From Vibrio crassostreae 9ZC13 (lineage in GTDB: Bacteria > Pseudomonadota > Gammaproteobacteria > Enterobacterales > Vibrionaceae): a stretch of DNA of 64,000 bases. The DNA lies in the NCBI RefSeq assembly GCF_000272045.2, contig NZ_AJYZ02000041.1, positions 516,247 to 580,246 on the forward strand, in the 5' to 3' direction. Below, in pieces: positions 51,411 through 59,769 of this stretch (its first letter is position 1; each line of letters begins with the position of its first letter). A program made the translations under genes and the position numbers. The notes beneath the pieces are model-generated. The model saw nothing but the letters and a program-made list of their open reading frames with translations. It ran no database searches and was not told the origin of the DNA.

Positions 51411-51445
51411 GAAAGCCCCAGTCGAGAGACTGGGGCTTTTTTTAT
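51411..51445 (+). terminator. adhE terminator
   Basis: AAAGCCCCAGTC (51412-51423) pairs with GACTGGGGCTTT (51428-51439), followed by a T-run. Confidence 0.9.
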
Positions 51446-51533
51446 GTTTGGTTCGTTTGTAAAACGGATTGAGAGGCAATAGCTCTGCTACTTAATATGA
51501 GCTGAGCCAGTCATGTTCAATTGGAATAGGGAG

Positions 51534-52217
51534 TTAAACCTCTGCCGCGACAACTCGCCCACTGAAGTAGTCATTCGAGACAATGTATTCGGTTGTTCTG
51601 GTCAGCTCGTCTTGCAGCTGCGCCCAGTGACATCGGTTGAGCTTGCCATCGGAGTTATGAACGGCGGGAACAACGCCACCGACTCGAATGCCAAAGGGAG
51701 TCAGCTCTTTCGCCCAACTATGGGTAAAGCCAGTGATCATTGAGTTTGCGCTCTCTAAGCCAGACACATCGTGAAAGTCATCATGAGATATCACATTCAC
51801 AATCACGCCTTCCTTATCTTCCTCTCGCAATCTCTCAGCACTGATTTGCCCAAATGCGAACAGGGTCGATGCCATCGATGAGAGATCATTAATAAAGCTG
51901 CTCACAGGCTGATCGCCAATTAGGCTAGGCATTGGGGAGCTTATCCAGTTATTGACCAGCACATCGGGTGTCGTGTTGAAGGTGGTTTGAATAAAATCAT
52001 ATACGCTGAGAATCGCTTGGCTGTCATTGCCTTTGAGCGTGTAGTGGTAAACAGAGTCAGAAAACCGGGCACACTGTAGATACGTCGCTTTAAGTGCTTC
52101 CGTGTCTTTATCACAAAGGATGACGGTGGCTCCAAGGTTAACAAAGTGGTTCGCAATCGCCCCCCCCAGTAGCGAGCCGGCAGATGTCACCAATATGATT
52201 GAGCTTTTTATTTCCAT
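51534..52217 (-). CDS. Degenerate SDR-fold protein, catalytic residues missing
   Basis: 227 residues with the overall pattern of a short-chain dehydrogenase, but its key motifs have changed. The usual TGxxxGxG reads TSAGSLLGG, NNAG reads NNWIS, and in the place of catalytic Tyr-x3-Lys there is GLESANSMITGF, with neither residue. The reading frame is intact and otherwise SDR-like (GIRVGGVVPAVHN), so this is probably a non-catalytic paralogue and not a fresh pseudogene. Convergent with adhE. Function unknown. Confidence 0.75.
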   Translation of the reverse strand: MEIKSSIILVTSAGSLLGGAIANHFVNLGATVILCDKDTEALKATYLQCARFSDSVYHYTLKGNDSQAILSVYDFIQTTFNTTPDVLVNNWISSPMPSLIGDQPVSSFINDLSSMASTLFAFGQISAERLREEDKEGVIVNVISHDDFHDVSGLESANSMITGFTHSWAKELTPFGIRVGGVVPAVHNSDGKLNRCHWAQLQDELTRTTEYIVSNDYFSGRVVAAEV

Positions 52218-52495
52218 CCCAGTACCTAAACAAATCGTCCATGTCGGATAAGGATGGGTTAAAATTTATACAACGGGTGTGAATTGGTTCAAACTAAGGT
52301 GTGCCAATTAATAAGTTTTTATGAACTTAGTGGCACGTCACATTTTGTAGTAACTTCAAGCGGTAACCGACATCAGGTGTTTTTAGGTTGCCTAAGGCTA
52401 GTGGTTCATATCATTCGTGTGAATACTTTGAAGTGTGCGAGTTAGTCGAAGAAGAGCTATGGATAGACAGCGAAAAAGGGAAAGGTAGGTGATCG
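52218..52495. other. Intergenic stretch between the degenerate SDR gene and a hypothetical gene
   Basis: 278 bp without a convincing ORF, RNA gene or operator; presumably holds the promoter of the SDR-like gene at its left side. Confidence 0.4.
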
Positions 52496-52999
52496 CTATA
52501 CTTGAGCTTGAATTTGATACCGACGTTGCGCGGTGGTTAGCTCATTGTAGAGCGTGGCATGTGGCAAATCAGGTAAATGCTTGTTTGCGAGTTTGCGTCG
52601 GTCATGACCAGAAAGGTTTTGGTAAACCTCTTCGGGTAAGTCGGCTGTATCTTCAGGCATGAAGGCAAGCGCTTCAGGTTTCAAGTAATGGCTGAGTTTG
52701 GCGCTGGCAAGGCTAGCTTGATGAAAATGATTAGATTGCTGAGCTGAAATCTCATATGAAGACTGGTTTGAACGCAGTTGTTGAGGTTCTGCTACGCCAA
52801 ATTGTTTGCGCAGGCGATCTTCATTTGTCTCTGTGATTTCAATGGTGTCAATTGGCGTGCAATCACGGACATCATTAGAAAACATAGATAGCAGCAACGC
52901 GAAATCTGCACGGCGACCTTGCTCAACCGCTTGGCTGATCCCGATGCCGAACTTCAGTTCGTTGATGATTCCTGCTTTGTCTAAAGTATGTATTTGCAT
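52496..52999 (-). CDS. Hypothetical protein, Vibrio-type
   Basis: 167-residue soluble protein that I do not recognise. The N-terminal half (IHTLDKAGIINELKFGIGIS) and VEQGRRADFALLLSMFSNDV look globular; the C-terminal half is polar and Gln/Leu-rich. I start at ATG 52999, preceded by GAGG at good spacing; the frame opens 11 codons earlier at 53032. There is no signal peptide or membrane helix. Lies upstream of the divergently unrelated sodB region, on the same strand as sodB but separated by about 200 bp and a terminator. Confidence 0.7.
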   Translation of the reverse strand: MQIHTLDKAGIINELKFGIGISQAVEQGRRADFALLLSMFSNDVRDCTPIDTIEITETNEDRLRKQFGVAEPQQLRSNQSSYEISAQQSNHFHQASLASAKLSHYLKPEALAFMPEDTADLPEEVYQNLSGHDRRKLANKHLPDLPHATLYNELTTAQRRYQIQAQV

Positions 53000-53175
53000 G
53001 TCGCCTCTCATTGGATACACCTTTAACGGCATGGAGTCGGCAAACTTTAGTGTTTAATTACAGGCAAATAGAGAATTTATGTAGGGTTGGGAAGAAGGCT
53101 ATCAATAGTTCGAGAAGTAAGCGCTATTGGCGGGTTTATTACGAAATGTTTAGATTTTGTGGAACACGACAGATA

Positions 53176-53208
53176 CAAAAAAGCTCACGCCGAGGCATGA
53201 GCTTTCAA
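53176..53208 (-). terminator. sodB terminator
   Basis: AAAGCTCA-(CGCC)...(GGCA)-TGAGCTTT stem, with an A-run on the left that becomes a T6 tract on the minus strand. Confidence 0.78.
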
Positions 53209-53246
53209 TAGATAACTCGCTATAAATAGCGCAGCGTAAGCAATAA

Positions 53247-53831
53247 TTACTTAGCTAGGTTCTCTTCTACGAAAGACCAGTTTACTAGGTTCCAGAATGC
53301 AGCCATGTAGTCAGGGCGAACATTGCGGAAATCGATGTAGTAAGCGTGTTCCCATAGGTCAACAGTTAGAAGTGGAGTAACACCTTCTTCTGTTAGAGGA
53401 GTAGCAGCGTTAGAAGTGTTAACGATGTCTAGAGAACCGTCAGCTTTCTTAACTAACCAAGTCCAAGAAGAACCGAAGTTGTTGATTGCTGAATCAGTGA
53501 ATTTCGCTTTGAATTCTTCGAAAGAACCGAATGCAGCGTTGATAGCTTCTGCAACAGCGCCAGTTGGTTCGCCGCCCGCTTTAGGAGCAAGACAGTGCCA
53601 GTAGAACGTGTGGTTCCAGATTTGAGCAGCGTTATTGAAAACACCACCAGTAGAAGTCTTAACGATCTCTTCTAGTGTTTTGCCTTCAAACTCAGTACCT
53701 GGGATAAGGCCGTTTAGCTTAACAACGTAAGTGTTGTGGTGCTTACCGTGGTGGAAATCTAGCGTTTCTGCTGAGATGTGTGGTTCTAGCGCGTCTTTCG
53801 CGTAAGGAAGAGCCGGTAGTTCAAATGCCAT
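53247..53831 (-). CDS. sodB: Superoxide dismutase [Fe]
   Basis: 194-residue cytoplasmic Fe-SOD. Metal ligands are His27 in FHHGKHHNTYV, His in NHTFYWHCL, and Asp/His in DLWEHAYYIDFRN. The FGSSWTWLV block and length favour the iron type over the manganese type. It is likely iron-responsive through RyhB-type sRNA pairing, as in other gammaproteobacteria, though I cannot see the partner. A perfect 18-base palindrome lies in its leader at 53853-53870. Confidence 0.96.
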   Translation of the reverse strand: MAFELPALPYAKDALEPHISAETLDFHHGKHHNTYVVKLNGLIPGTEFEGKTLEEIVKTSTGGVFNNAAQIWNHTFYWHCLAPKAGGEPTGAVAEAINAAFGSFEEFKAKFTDSAINNFGSSWTWLVKKADGSLDIVNTSNAATPLTEEGVTPLLTVDLWEHAYYIDFRNVRPDYMAAFWNLVNWSFVEENLAK

Positions 53832-53852
53832 TGCTCAATTCTCCATTGATAT

Positions 53853-53870
53853 GAAAGAGTTAACTCTTTC
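53853..53870 (-). promoter_or_regulatory. Perfect palindrome in the sodB upstream region
   Basis: GAAAGAGTTAACTCTTTC is its own complement over 18 bases and sits 22 bp before the sodB start codon, upstream of the Shine-Dalgarno GGAGA. It could be an operator or, if transcribed, a hairpin in the 5' UTR. Confidence 0.6.
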
Positions 53871-54100
53871 GATTGCTTCCAGTGATATTATTATTCATGG
53901 CTCGCTATACTGCCAACCATGGTCAATTTGCTGACTTGCGATATAGTTTAGCAAGTTTTTACTTTATTAAAAGCTTATTTCATTACTTTTGTGTGAATTG
54001 TTAGCTTAGCTTGTTAACCGCTTTTTTTATATGGTTTTTATTCTTTTAGTTTGGGGTAGAATAAAGGCAATAAAAGCCGTAATCCATTAACGAGGAAGCA

Positions 54101-54439
54101 ATGGAAACTATCGATAAAATCAAACAGCAAATTGAAGAAAACACTATTCTACTGTACATGAAAGGTTCTCCTAAGCTACCTAGCTGTGGTTTCTCTTCTC
54201 AAGCGTCTCAAGCTCTAATGGCATGTGGCGAAAAATTTGCTTACGTAGATATCCTACAAAACCCTGATATCCGTGCAGAGCTTCCTGCTTACGCACAGTG
54301 GCCAACTTTCCCACAACTTTGGGTTGAAGGTGAGCTAATCGGTGGTTGTGACATCATTCTTGAGATGTTCCAAAAAGGCGAACTTCAGCCAATCATCAAA
54401 GAAGCAGCGGCTAAAGTTGCTGGCGATGACGCTGAATAA
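54101..54439 (+). CDS. grxD: Monothiol glutaredoxin (Grx4)
   Basis: 112-residue monothiol glutaredoxin with the CGFS active site (Cys29 to Ser32), binding a bridging 2Fe-2S cluster with glutathione and BolA partners. GGCDIILEM is the C-terminal glutathione-binding block. In E. coli grxD also lies near sodB and rnt, and the same neighbourhood holds here. Preceded by GAGGAAG. Confidence 0.96.
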   Translation: METIDKIKQQIEENTILLYMKGSPKLPSCGFSSQASQALMACGEKFAYVDILQNPDIRAELPAYAQWPTFPQLWVEGELIGGCDIILEMFQKGELQPIIKEAAAKVAGDDAE

Positions 54440-54468
54440 GTTCTAGCCTTTGCGCTGAATAGTTAAAA

Positions 54469-54498
54469 TGAGGGGCCTTAATCAGGCTCCTTTTTTGT
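54469..54498 (+). terminator. grxD terminator
   Basis: AGGGGCC (54471-54477) pairs with GGCTCCT (54485-54491) with one G-U pair; a T6 run follows. Confidence 0.75.
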
Positions 54499-54537
54499 TT
54501 GAATTGATCGAATCATTGACTCGATAAGGAATGAACA

Positions 54538-55167
54538 ATGAACGTAAAACTTCATTATGTGCATGATCCAATGTGCAGCTGGTGTTGGGGTTACAAGCCA
54601 ACACTTGAGTTATTGAAACAACAATTGCCTGCGAGCATTGAGTTTAACTATGTAGTGGGTGGTTTGGCCCCGGATTCTGATGAGCCAATGTCAGAAGAGA
54701 TGAAAGGCAAGCTGCAAGCGATTTGGAAGCAGATCGAAGCTAAGTTGGGTACTGAGTTTAACCATGATTTTTGGACAAAGTGCCAACCTGTTCGCAGTAC
54801 TTACCCTGCGTGCCGTGCCGTGATTGCTGCAGGTTTTCAAGACCACTACGAAGCGATGCTTGAAGCGATTCAACATGCTTACTACCTTCGTGCGATGTTG
54901 CCACATAGCCAAGACACACATTTGCAGTTGGCTGAAGAGCTAGGTATGAATGTTCAACAGTTTGAAAATGACCTTTCTAGCAAGTTATTGGAAAGTGAGT
55001 TAGATGACCAGCTAGGCTTTAAAGAAGCGATGGGTGTATTTTCTTACCCGACCTTAATGCTTGAAGTGAACGGCATCTTTAGTGAAGTTGAATTGGATTA
55101 TCATTCAACGGAAGCGACGCTTAAGTCTATTCGCGAAATTTTAGTGAGTAATGCTCCCGCTGCGTAA
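54538..55167 (+). CDS. DsbA-family thioredoxin-fold protein (FrnE-like)
   Basis: 209-residue protein with active-site motif CSWCWGYKP near residue 12 and the DsbA-like cis-Pro block FSYPTLMLEV. Without a signal peptide it should act in the cytoplasm, like FrnE/2-hydroxychromene-isomerase-type oxidoreductases. The substrate is unknown. It lies between grxD and a Na+/H+ antiporter, with its own terminator. Confidence 0.88.
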   Translation: MNVKLHYVHDPMCSWCWGYKPTLELLKQQLPASIEFNYVVGGLAPDSDEPMSEEMKGKLQAIWKQIEAKLGTEFNHDFWTKCQPVRSTYPACRAVIAAGFQDHYEAMLEAIQHAYYLRAMLPHSQDTHLQLAEELGMNVQQFENDLSSKLLESELDDQLGFKEAMGVFSYPTLMLEVNGIFSEVELDYHSTEATLKSIREILVSNAPAA

Positions 55168-55199
55168 TTCAGCGAGAGTCATCTGTATTCGCAATGATT

Positions 55200-55234
55200 T
55201 CTAAGGCTTACTCATCAGAGTAAGCCTTTTTTGT
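55200..55234 (+). terminator. Terminator of the DsbA-family gene
   Basis: AAGGCTTACTC (55203-55213) pairs with GAGTAAGCCTT (55218-55228), loop ATCA, followed by TTTT. Confidence 0.88.
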
Positions 55235-55293
55235 TTGGTGTCGCTAGTTCAATGAGAGTGAGCGGAAGGAAGAGTAGAATGAATCTCAGAGAC

Positions 55294-55321
55294 AAAAAAG
55301 ACCGCACGAGGCGGTCTTTAT
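55294..55321 (-). terminator. Terminator of the Na+/H+ antiporter gene
   Basis: AAAGACCGC (55297-55305) pairs with GCGGTCTTT (55311-55319), loop ACGAG; the A-run on the left gives a minus-strand T-tract. Confidence 0.82.
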
Positions 55322-55358
55322 AAAAGTGAGCGTAGGACTGTTTAACTACAGAACCTAA

Positions 55359-56684
55359 TTACAGAACCATGGCTGCAATCCAACCGAATACGATCAGTGG
55401 GATGTTGTAGTGCAGGAACGTCGGTACTACGGTTTCCCATACGTGCTCGTGTTGACCATCAGCATTTAGACCAGACGTTGGACCTAATGTTGAGTCAGAA
55501 GCCGGAGAGCCCGCATCACCAAGTGCAGCAGCTGTACCTACTAGAGCGATTGTTGCCATTGGCGAGAAGCCAAATGCTGCTGCTAGTGGAACGTAGATAG
55601 TTGCAAGGATTGGAATCGTAGAGAACGAAGAACCAATGCCCATAGTAACCAATAGACCAACAATTAGCATAAGTAGTGCTGCTAGAGGCTTGTTGTCGCC
55701 GATGCTTGTTGAAAGTGCTTCAACCAAAGATTCAACGCCACCTGTTTGCTTCATAACTGCCGCGAAACCTGCTGCTGCAATCATGATGAAACCGATCATT
55801 GCCATCATGTGAACGCCCTTGGTGAAGACATCTTGTGTCTCTTTCCAAGCAATAACGCCACCGAAGGTAAATACCATGAAACCCGCTAGAGCACCGATGA
55901 TCATAGAGCCAGTCGATAGTTGAACTGTTAGCGCTGCTACGATACCAGCTGCTGCTACTAGGATGTGCTTCTTGTTGATCTCTTTCACTTCTGTTGAAAC
56001 AACAGTGTGAGAGGTTTCTTTGTATTGGCGAGGCTTACGGTAAGTAAAGAATACTGCAGTAAGAAGACCGAAGATCATGCCCGCAGCGGGTAACAACATC
56101 GCCATTGGCACTTGGCTTGCTACTACGTTTTCAAGACCATTGTCGTGAAGGTTTTTAAGCAGAATGTTGTTTAGGAAGATGCCACCAAAACCAATCGGTA
56201 GCACCATGTAAGGTGTAATCAGACCAAAAGTAAGTACACACGCAACTAGACGGCGGTCTAGGTTCATTTTTGCGAATACGCCTAGTAGAGGTGGGATTAA
56301 GATTGGGATGAAGGCGATATGTACTGGAATCACGTTTTGCGAAGACATGGTCACTAAGATCAACGACGCAAGCATGCCGTATTTAAGACCAGTCGATGCC
56401 GCACTGTTCTCTTTGCCGTGAATGCGTTTGATAACACTTTGAGCAAGGAGATCTGTGATACCAGAACGTGAGATAGCAACAGCGAATGTACCAAGCATAG
56501 CGTAGCTAAGTGCAATCGTTGCACCGCCGCCTAATCCACTTTCGAAAGCCGCGACTGCGTCGTTCAAGCTCATACCAGAGGCTACGCCACCGATAATTGC
56601 ACTGAACGTCAGAGCAACGACTACGTTTACGCGCATCAAAGCTAAAACAAGCATGATGCAAACTGAAATTACAACAGGATTCAT
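55359..56684 (-). CDS. Na+/H+ antiporter family protein
   Basis: 441-residue polytopic membrane protein with about eleven hydrophobic segments. The N-terminal block VVISVCIMLVLALMRVNVVV is of the Na_H_antiport_2 type and the rest resembles NhaC-like transporters (GDAGSPASDSTLGPTSGLNADG). Substrate is inferred only by family; amino-acid transport is an alternative seen in distant relatives. Lies where E. coli has lhr, between rnt and grxD. Confidence 0.82.
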   Translation of the reverse strand: MNPVVISVCIMLVLALMRVNVVVALTFSAIIGGVASGMSLNDAVAAFESGLGGGATIALSYAMLGTFAVAISRSGITDLLAQSVIKRIHGKENSAASTGLKYGMLASLILVTMSSQNVIPVHIAFIPILIPPLLGVFAKMNLDRRLVACVLTFGLITPYMVLPIGFGGIFLNNILLKNLHDNGLENVVASQVPMAMLLPAAGMIFGLLTAVFFTYRKPRQYKETSHTVVSTEVKEINKKHILVAAAGIVAALTVQLSTGSMIIGALAGFMVFTFGGVIAWKETQDVFTKGVHMMAMIGFIMIAAAGFAAVMKQTGGVESLVEALSTSIGDNKPLAALLMLIVGLLVTMGIGSSFSTIPILATIYVPLAAAFGFSPMATIALVGTAAALGDAGSPASDSTLGPTSGLNADGQHEHVWETVVPTFLHYNIPLIVFGWIAAMVL

Positions 56685-56749
56685 ATTATTCTCGGGATGT
56701 TGTGTTTTTTATGAAGGCAATACGAAAAAACGTTTACCGACTCTATTTT

Positions 56750-57394
56750 TTATTCTTCGTCAACAAGAGGCCAACCACCAAGGGCTTTCCATTTGTTTAC
56801 AATGCCGCAAAATAACTCTGTGGTTTTTTGCGTATCATACAAAGCAGAGTGTGCTTCTTTGTTGTCAAATTCCATCCCTGCAGTGCGGCAAGCTTTAGCC
56901 AAAACGGTTTGACCGTAGGCAAGACCACTAAGAGCTGCAGTGTCAAAAGTAGCAAATGGATGGAAAGGGACGCGTTTAAGCTTACAGCGCTCACTTGCCG
57001 CATTAACGAAGTTCAAATCGAATGTAGCGTTGTGAGCAACCATGATTGCGCGACTGCAATCTGAAGCTTTTTGTTCTTTTCTCACTAGCTTGTAGATTTC
57101 TTTAAGGGCTTCTTGTTCCGACACAGCACCACGTAATGGGCTAAATGGGTCTTTAATTCCGTTAAAGTCTAATGCTGCCTGCTCTATATTTGCGCCTTCA
57201 AAAGGCTCAATGTGAAAATGAAGCGTTGATGCAGGGTGCAGATCTCCGTTCTCATCCATTTTTAATGTAATGGCACAGATTTCTAATAATGCATCGGTTT
57301 CAGCGTTAAACCCTGCGGTTTCCACGTCGATGACCACTGGAAAATAGCCGCGAAAGCGTTTTTTTAGGGTCAGAGCTTCGTTTTCTACAGTCAT
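56750..57394 (-). CDS. rnt: Ribonuclease T
   Basis: 214-residue DEDDh 3'-5' exoribonuclease that trims tRNA and other stable-RNA 3' ends. ExoI VIDVETAGFNAETDALLEI, ExoII HNATFDLNFV and ExoIII AHSALYDTQKT carry the four acidic residues and the histidine. Length matches E. coli RNase T (215). Divergent from motY, an arrangement known from other Vibrio. Confidence 0.97.
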   Translation of the reverse strand: MTVENEALTLKKRFRGYFPVVIDVETAGFNAETDALLEICAITLKMDENGDLHPASTLHFHIEPFEGANIEQAALDFNGIKDPFSPLRGAVSEQEALKEIYKLVRKEQKASDCSRAIMVAHNATFDLNFVNAASERCKLKRVPFHPFATFDTAALSGLAYGQTVLAKACRTAGMEFDNKEAHSALYDTQKTTELFCGIVNKWKALGGWPLVDEE

Positions 57395-57513
57395 GTTAGC
57401 CCAAATAAGTGTGATTAAGGCTGCATTATTGCAGATAATAGCAGTGATAAAAACTAGGGAAGGGCAATAAATCTTAAATTACCCAACCCATTACGGCTTG
57501 ATAATTGCATATT

Positions 57514-57539
57514 TAAACGTGAGAGAAAAATGCGGCAAT
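57514..57539 (+). promoter_or_regulatory. Weak flagellar sigma-28-like promoter before motY
   Basis: TAAA (57514-57517), 14-nt spacer, GCGGCAAT; only half of the bases of the -10 consensus GCCGATAA agree. Position is suitable, sequence support is poor. Confidence 0.3.
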
Positions 57540-57582
57540 TGGCTGCATTGTTAAACGAATTGCTTAAGAGATACTCCACTTT

Positions 57583-58464
57583 ATGAAGAAACAACTCATA
57601 ACAGGTTCAATGCTATTTTCGCTACTTGTGTCGTCATCGGTCATGGCACAAGAAAAGCGTTACGGAGCATCTCCTCAACAGTCGACATGGGAGATGGTAG
57701 CCAACACGCCACTTGAATGTCGCTTGGTCCACCCAATTCCAAACTTTGGTGATGCTGAGTTCTCATCTCGCGCGAGTAAAAAAATCATTTTGGACTTTGA
57801 GCTTAAAATGCGCCGTCCAATGGGTGCGACGCGCAATGTAAGCTTGATCTCTATGCCGCCACCTTGGCGTCCGGGTGAAAGTGCTGATCGTATGACAACC
57901 ATTAAGTTCTTCCAGCAATTTGACGGCTATGTCGGCGGTCAAACAGCTTGGGGCATCTTGAGTGAGTTGGAGAAAGGGCGTTATCCGACATTCAGCTACC
58001 AAGAGTGGCAGAGCCGAGATCAACGTATCGAAGTGTCGTTGTCGTCGGTGTTGTTCCAAGAAAAATACAATGTGTTCAGTGACTGTGTTGCTAACCTGCT
58101 GCCTTACAGCTTTGAAGATATCTCTTTCACTATTTTGCATTACGACCGCAACAGCGACCAGCTGAACAAGTCGTCGCGCAAAAGGCTGAGCCAGATTGCC
58201 GATTACGTTCGCTATAACCAAGACATCGACCTTGTGCTGGTGGCAACGTACACCGACTCTGTCGACAGCAAAGGGATTAGCCAAAACCTTTCAGAGCGCA
58301 GAGCAGAATCGTTAAGAGAGTACTTCAAATCTCTAGGCCTGCCAGAAGATCGTATCCAAGTGCAAGGCTATGGCAAGCGTCGTCCGATTGCGGACAATAA
58401 CTCGCCAATTGGTAAAGATAAGAACCGACGTGTTGTGATCTCTTTAGGTCGCACACAGGTTTAA
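57583..58464 (+). CDS. motY: Sodium-type flagellar motor protein MotY
   Basis: 293-residue T-ring protein of the Na+-driven polar flagellum. Signal peptide 1-22 ends VMA before QEKRYG. The N-terminal domain (about 23-170) contacts the basal body. The C-terminal OmpA-like domain (about 180-290; FTILHYDRNSDQLNKSSRKR, NLSERRAESLREYF, NRRVVISLG) binds peptidoglycan and fixes the stator. Length equals Vibrio alginolyticus MotY. A weak sigma-28-like element, TAAA-N14-GCGGCAAT, lies at 57514-57539. Confidence 0.96.
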   Translation: MKKQLITGSMLFSLLVSSSVMAQEKRYGASPQQSTWEMVANTPLECRLVHPIPNFGDAEFSSRASKKIILDFELKMRRPMGATRNVSLISMPPPWRPGESADRMTTIKFFQQFDGYVGGQTAWGILSELEKGRYPTFSYQEWQSRDQRIEVSLSSVLFQEKYNVFSDCVANLLPYSFEDISFTILHYDRNSDQLNKSSRKRLSQIADYVRYNQDIDLVLVATYTDSVDSKGISQNLSERRAESLREYFKSLGLPEDRIQVQGYGKRRPIADNNSPIGKDKNRRVVISLGRTQV

Positions 58465-58490
58465 GCTAAACAACAGCTTGTTTTGAAATG

Positions 58491-58522
58491 ACAAAGCCCG
58501 TCTTGATGACGGGCTTTTTTAT
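58491..58522 (+). terminator. motY terminator
   Basis: AAAGCCCGTC (58493-58502) pairs with GACGGGCTTT (58508-58517), loop TTGAT, followed by TTT. Confidence 0.86.
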
Positions 58523-58559
58523 GTTTTAAATTTGGAGTCGTTGTTTTAACGGAACTTGT

Positions 58560-58994
58560 TTAATTCAAGCGGAAGCGGGCGATCATTTCACAGTTGGTCG
58601 CGGTATCGATCTTTTCCACCATAGAGGCAATTTTAGGGTTTGGGTGGCGTTTCATGAAATCGATCAGCGCTTTCTTACAGCAACCAATAGAATCGATAAA
58701 GCTTGAACATTGAGTATTAGGGCACTGAGGGATCAGTGTGAGTACCTTTTCGGAAGCCAGTTGAAGATACTTGAGCTCGTATTCAGTGTCGCCAGCCCAA
58801 CGCCAGAATTGAGCAAGATTGTGGCAAGAAATCACCGAGATCAGTAAGCGTTCATCGGCTTGAATATCGGTGCGTTCTGTAATTTCTTCACTTAAGTTCA
58901 AAGCCTGCTGATAATGAAGAATACTTCGTACAGGATCGTCGAGCTGCAATGCAGTATCGGCAAGTAACGTGTGTTTTTCCCATTCGCTAATCAT
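58560..58994 (-). CDS. DUF2753-type helical protein behind a Fur box
   Basis: 144-residue soluble protein, mainly helical, with TPR-like pairs (ILHYQQALNLSEEITER and EYELKYLQLASEKVL) and five or six cysteines in the C-terminal half (CPNTQCSS, GCCKK, CEMIA). Resembles the DUF2753 family, which I know only from Vibrio and relatives; no function is known to me. A perfect 15-base Fur box lies 38-52 bp before its start, so iron-repressed expression is predicted. Confidence 0.75.
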   Translation of the reverse strand: MISEWEKHTLLADTALQLDDPVRSILHYQQALNLSEEITERTDIQADERLLISVISCHNLAQFWRWAGDTEYELKYLQLASEKVLTLIPQCPNTQCSSFIDSIGCCKKALIDFMKRHPNPKIASMVEKIDTATNCEMIARFRLN

Positions 58995-59031
58995 TGTATT
59001 ACCTCACTAATCAATAGGTGGTTAATTTAAA

Positions 59032-59046
59032 TGATAATCATTATCA
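59032..59046 (-). promoter_or_regulatory. Perfect Fur box before the DUF2753 gene
   Basis: TGATAATCATTATCA matches the Fur 7-1-7 consensus at every fixed position. It stands 38 bp upstream of the start of the minus-strand gene. The other neighbour, gloA, is on the same strand with its 3' end facing the site, so the DUF2753 gene is the only plausible target. Confidence 0.85.
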
Positions 59047-59111
59047 TGTAAAGTTTCATCAATGAGATTGTTAAGAATAATTGGTAAAGAATATCGATTA
59101 TGGTGAGAGTG

Positions 59112-59148
59112 ATAAAAAAGAAGCGAGCATAGTGCTCGCTTCGTTTTT
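59112..59148 (-). terminator. gloA terminator
   Basis: GAAGCGAGCA (59120-59129) pairs with TGCTCGCTTC (59133-59142) around a 3-nt loop; the A-run gives a minus-strand T6 tract. Confidence 0.86.
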
Positions 59149-59194
59149 CATTTCTTCAGGCGTTCAAACCCAACTTCTCAAAGAGGTTAAGGAA

Positions 59195-59611
59195 TTAACC
59201 TTCTAGACCTGCGCTTGCTTGTTTGTTCTGAATCAGCTCAATCATGTAGCCATCAGGATCTTTAACGAACGCAATGTGTGTAGAGCCGCCTTTAACCGGA
59301 CCCGCTTCTCGCGTTACGTTGCCGCCAGCTGCTTTAATCGCATCACACGTTGTGTAGATGTCATCAACACCGATAGCAACGTGACCAAAAGCAGAGCCAA
59401 GATCGTATTCCGTGGTGCCCCAGTTGTAAGTCAGCTCAATCACTGCGCCTTGAGATTCGTCGCCAAAGCCAACGAAAGCCAGTGTGTATTCGTACTCTTT
59501 GTTTTCGTTCTTACGTAATAGCTGCATGCCCATTACATTGGTGTAGAACTCGATAGACTTGTCTAGATCACCCACGCGTAGCATGGTGTGTAAAATACGA
59601 CCGTTTGACAT
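59195..59611 (-). CDS. gloA: Lactoylglutathione lyase (glyoxalase I)
   Basis: 138-residue metalloenzyme (Ni/Zn) turning the hemithioacetal of methylglyoxal and glutathione into lactoylglutathione. Metal ligands are visible as His in RILHTMLRVGDL, Glu in VIELTYNWG, His in GSAFGHVAIGV and Glu in DGYMIELIQ. Length is typical of bacterial GloA (135 in E. coli). An 8-bp tandem repeat lies 78-138 bp upstream of its start. Confidence 0.97.
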   Translation of the reverse strand: MSNGRILHTMLRVGDLDKSIEFYTNVMGMQLLRKNENKEYEYTLAFVGFGDESQGAVIELTYNWGTTEYDLGSAFGHVAIGVDDIYTTCDAIKAAGGNVTREAGPVKGGSTHIAFVKDPDGYMIELIQNKQASAGLEG

Positions 59612-59688
59612 GATTTGCTCCTAGCGTTAACTATGTTTACGTTTTTTGTAATTCTGTTTTATGCCGCCAGAAAAGTGCGGCACGGTTT

Positions 59689-59749
59689 AGCTTCTTAGCT
59701 TCTTAGCTTCTTAGCTTCTTAGCTTCTTAGCTTCTTAGCTTCTTAGCTT
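59689..59749. repeat. 8-bp tandem repeat, 7.6 copies
   Basis: Seven perfect head-to-tail copies of AGCTTCTT (59689, 59697, 59705, 59713, 59721, 59729, 59737) are followed by a partial copy AGCTT. The array fills most of the gap between the nth stop (59770) and gloA (59611). Uninterrupted identity suggests recent slippage. It is non-coding. Confidence 0.95.
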
Positions 59750-59769
59750 TGGGCTAACAGCTTATGAGC

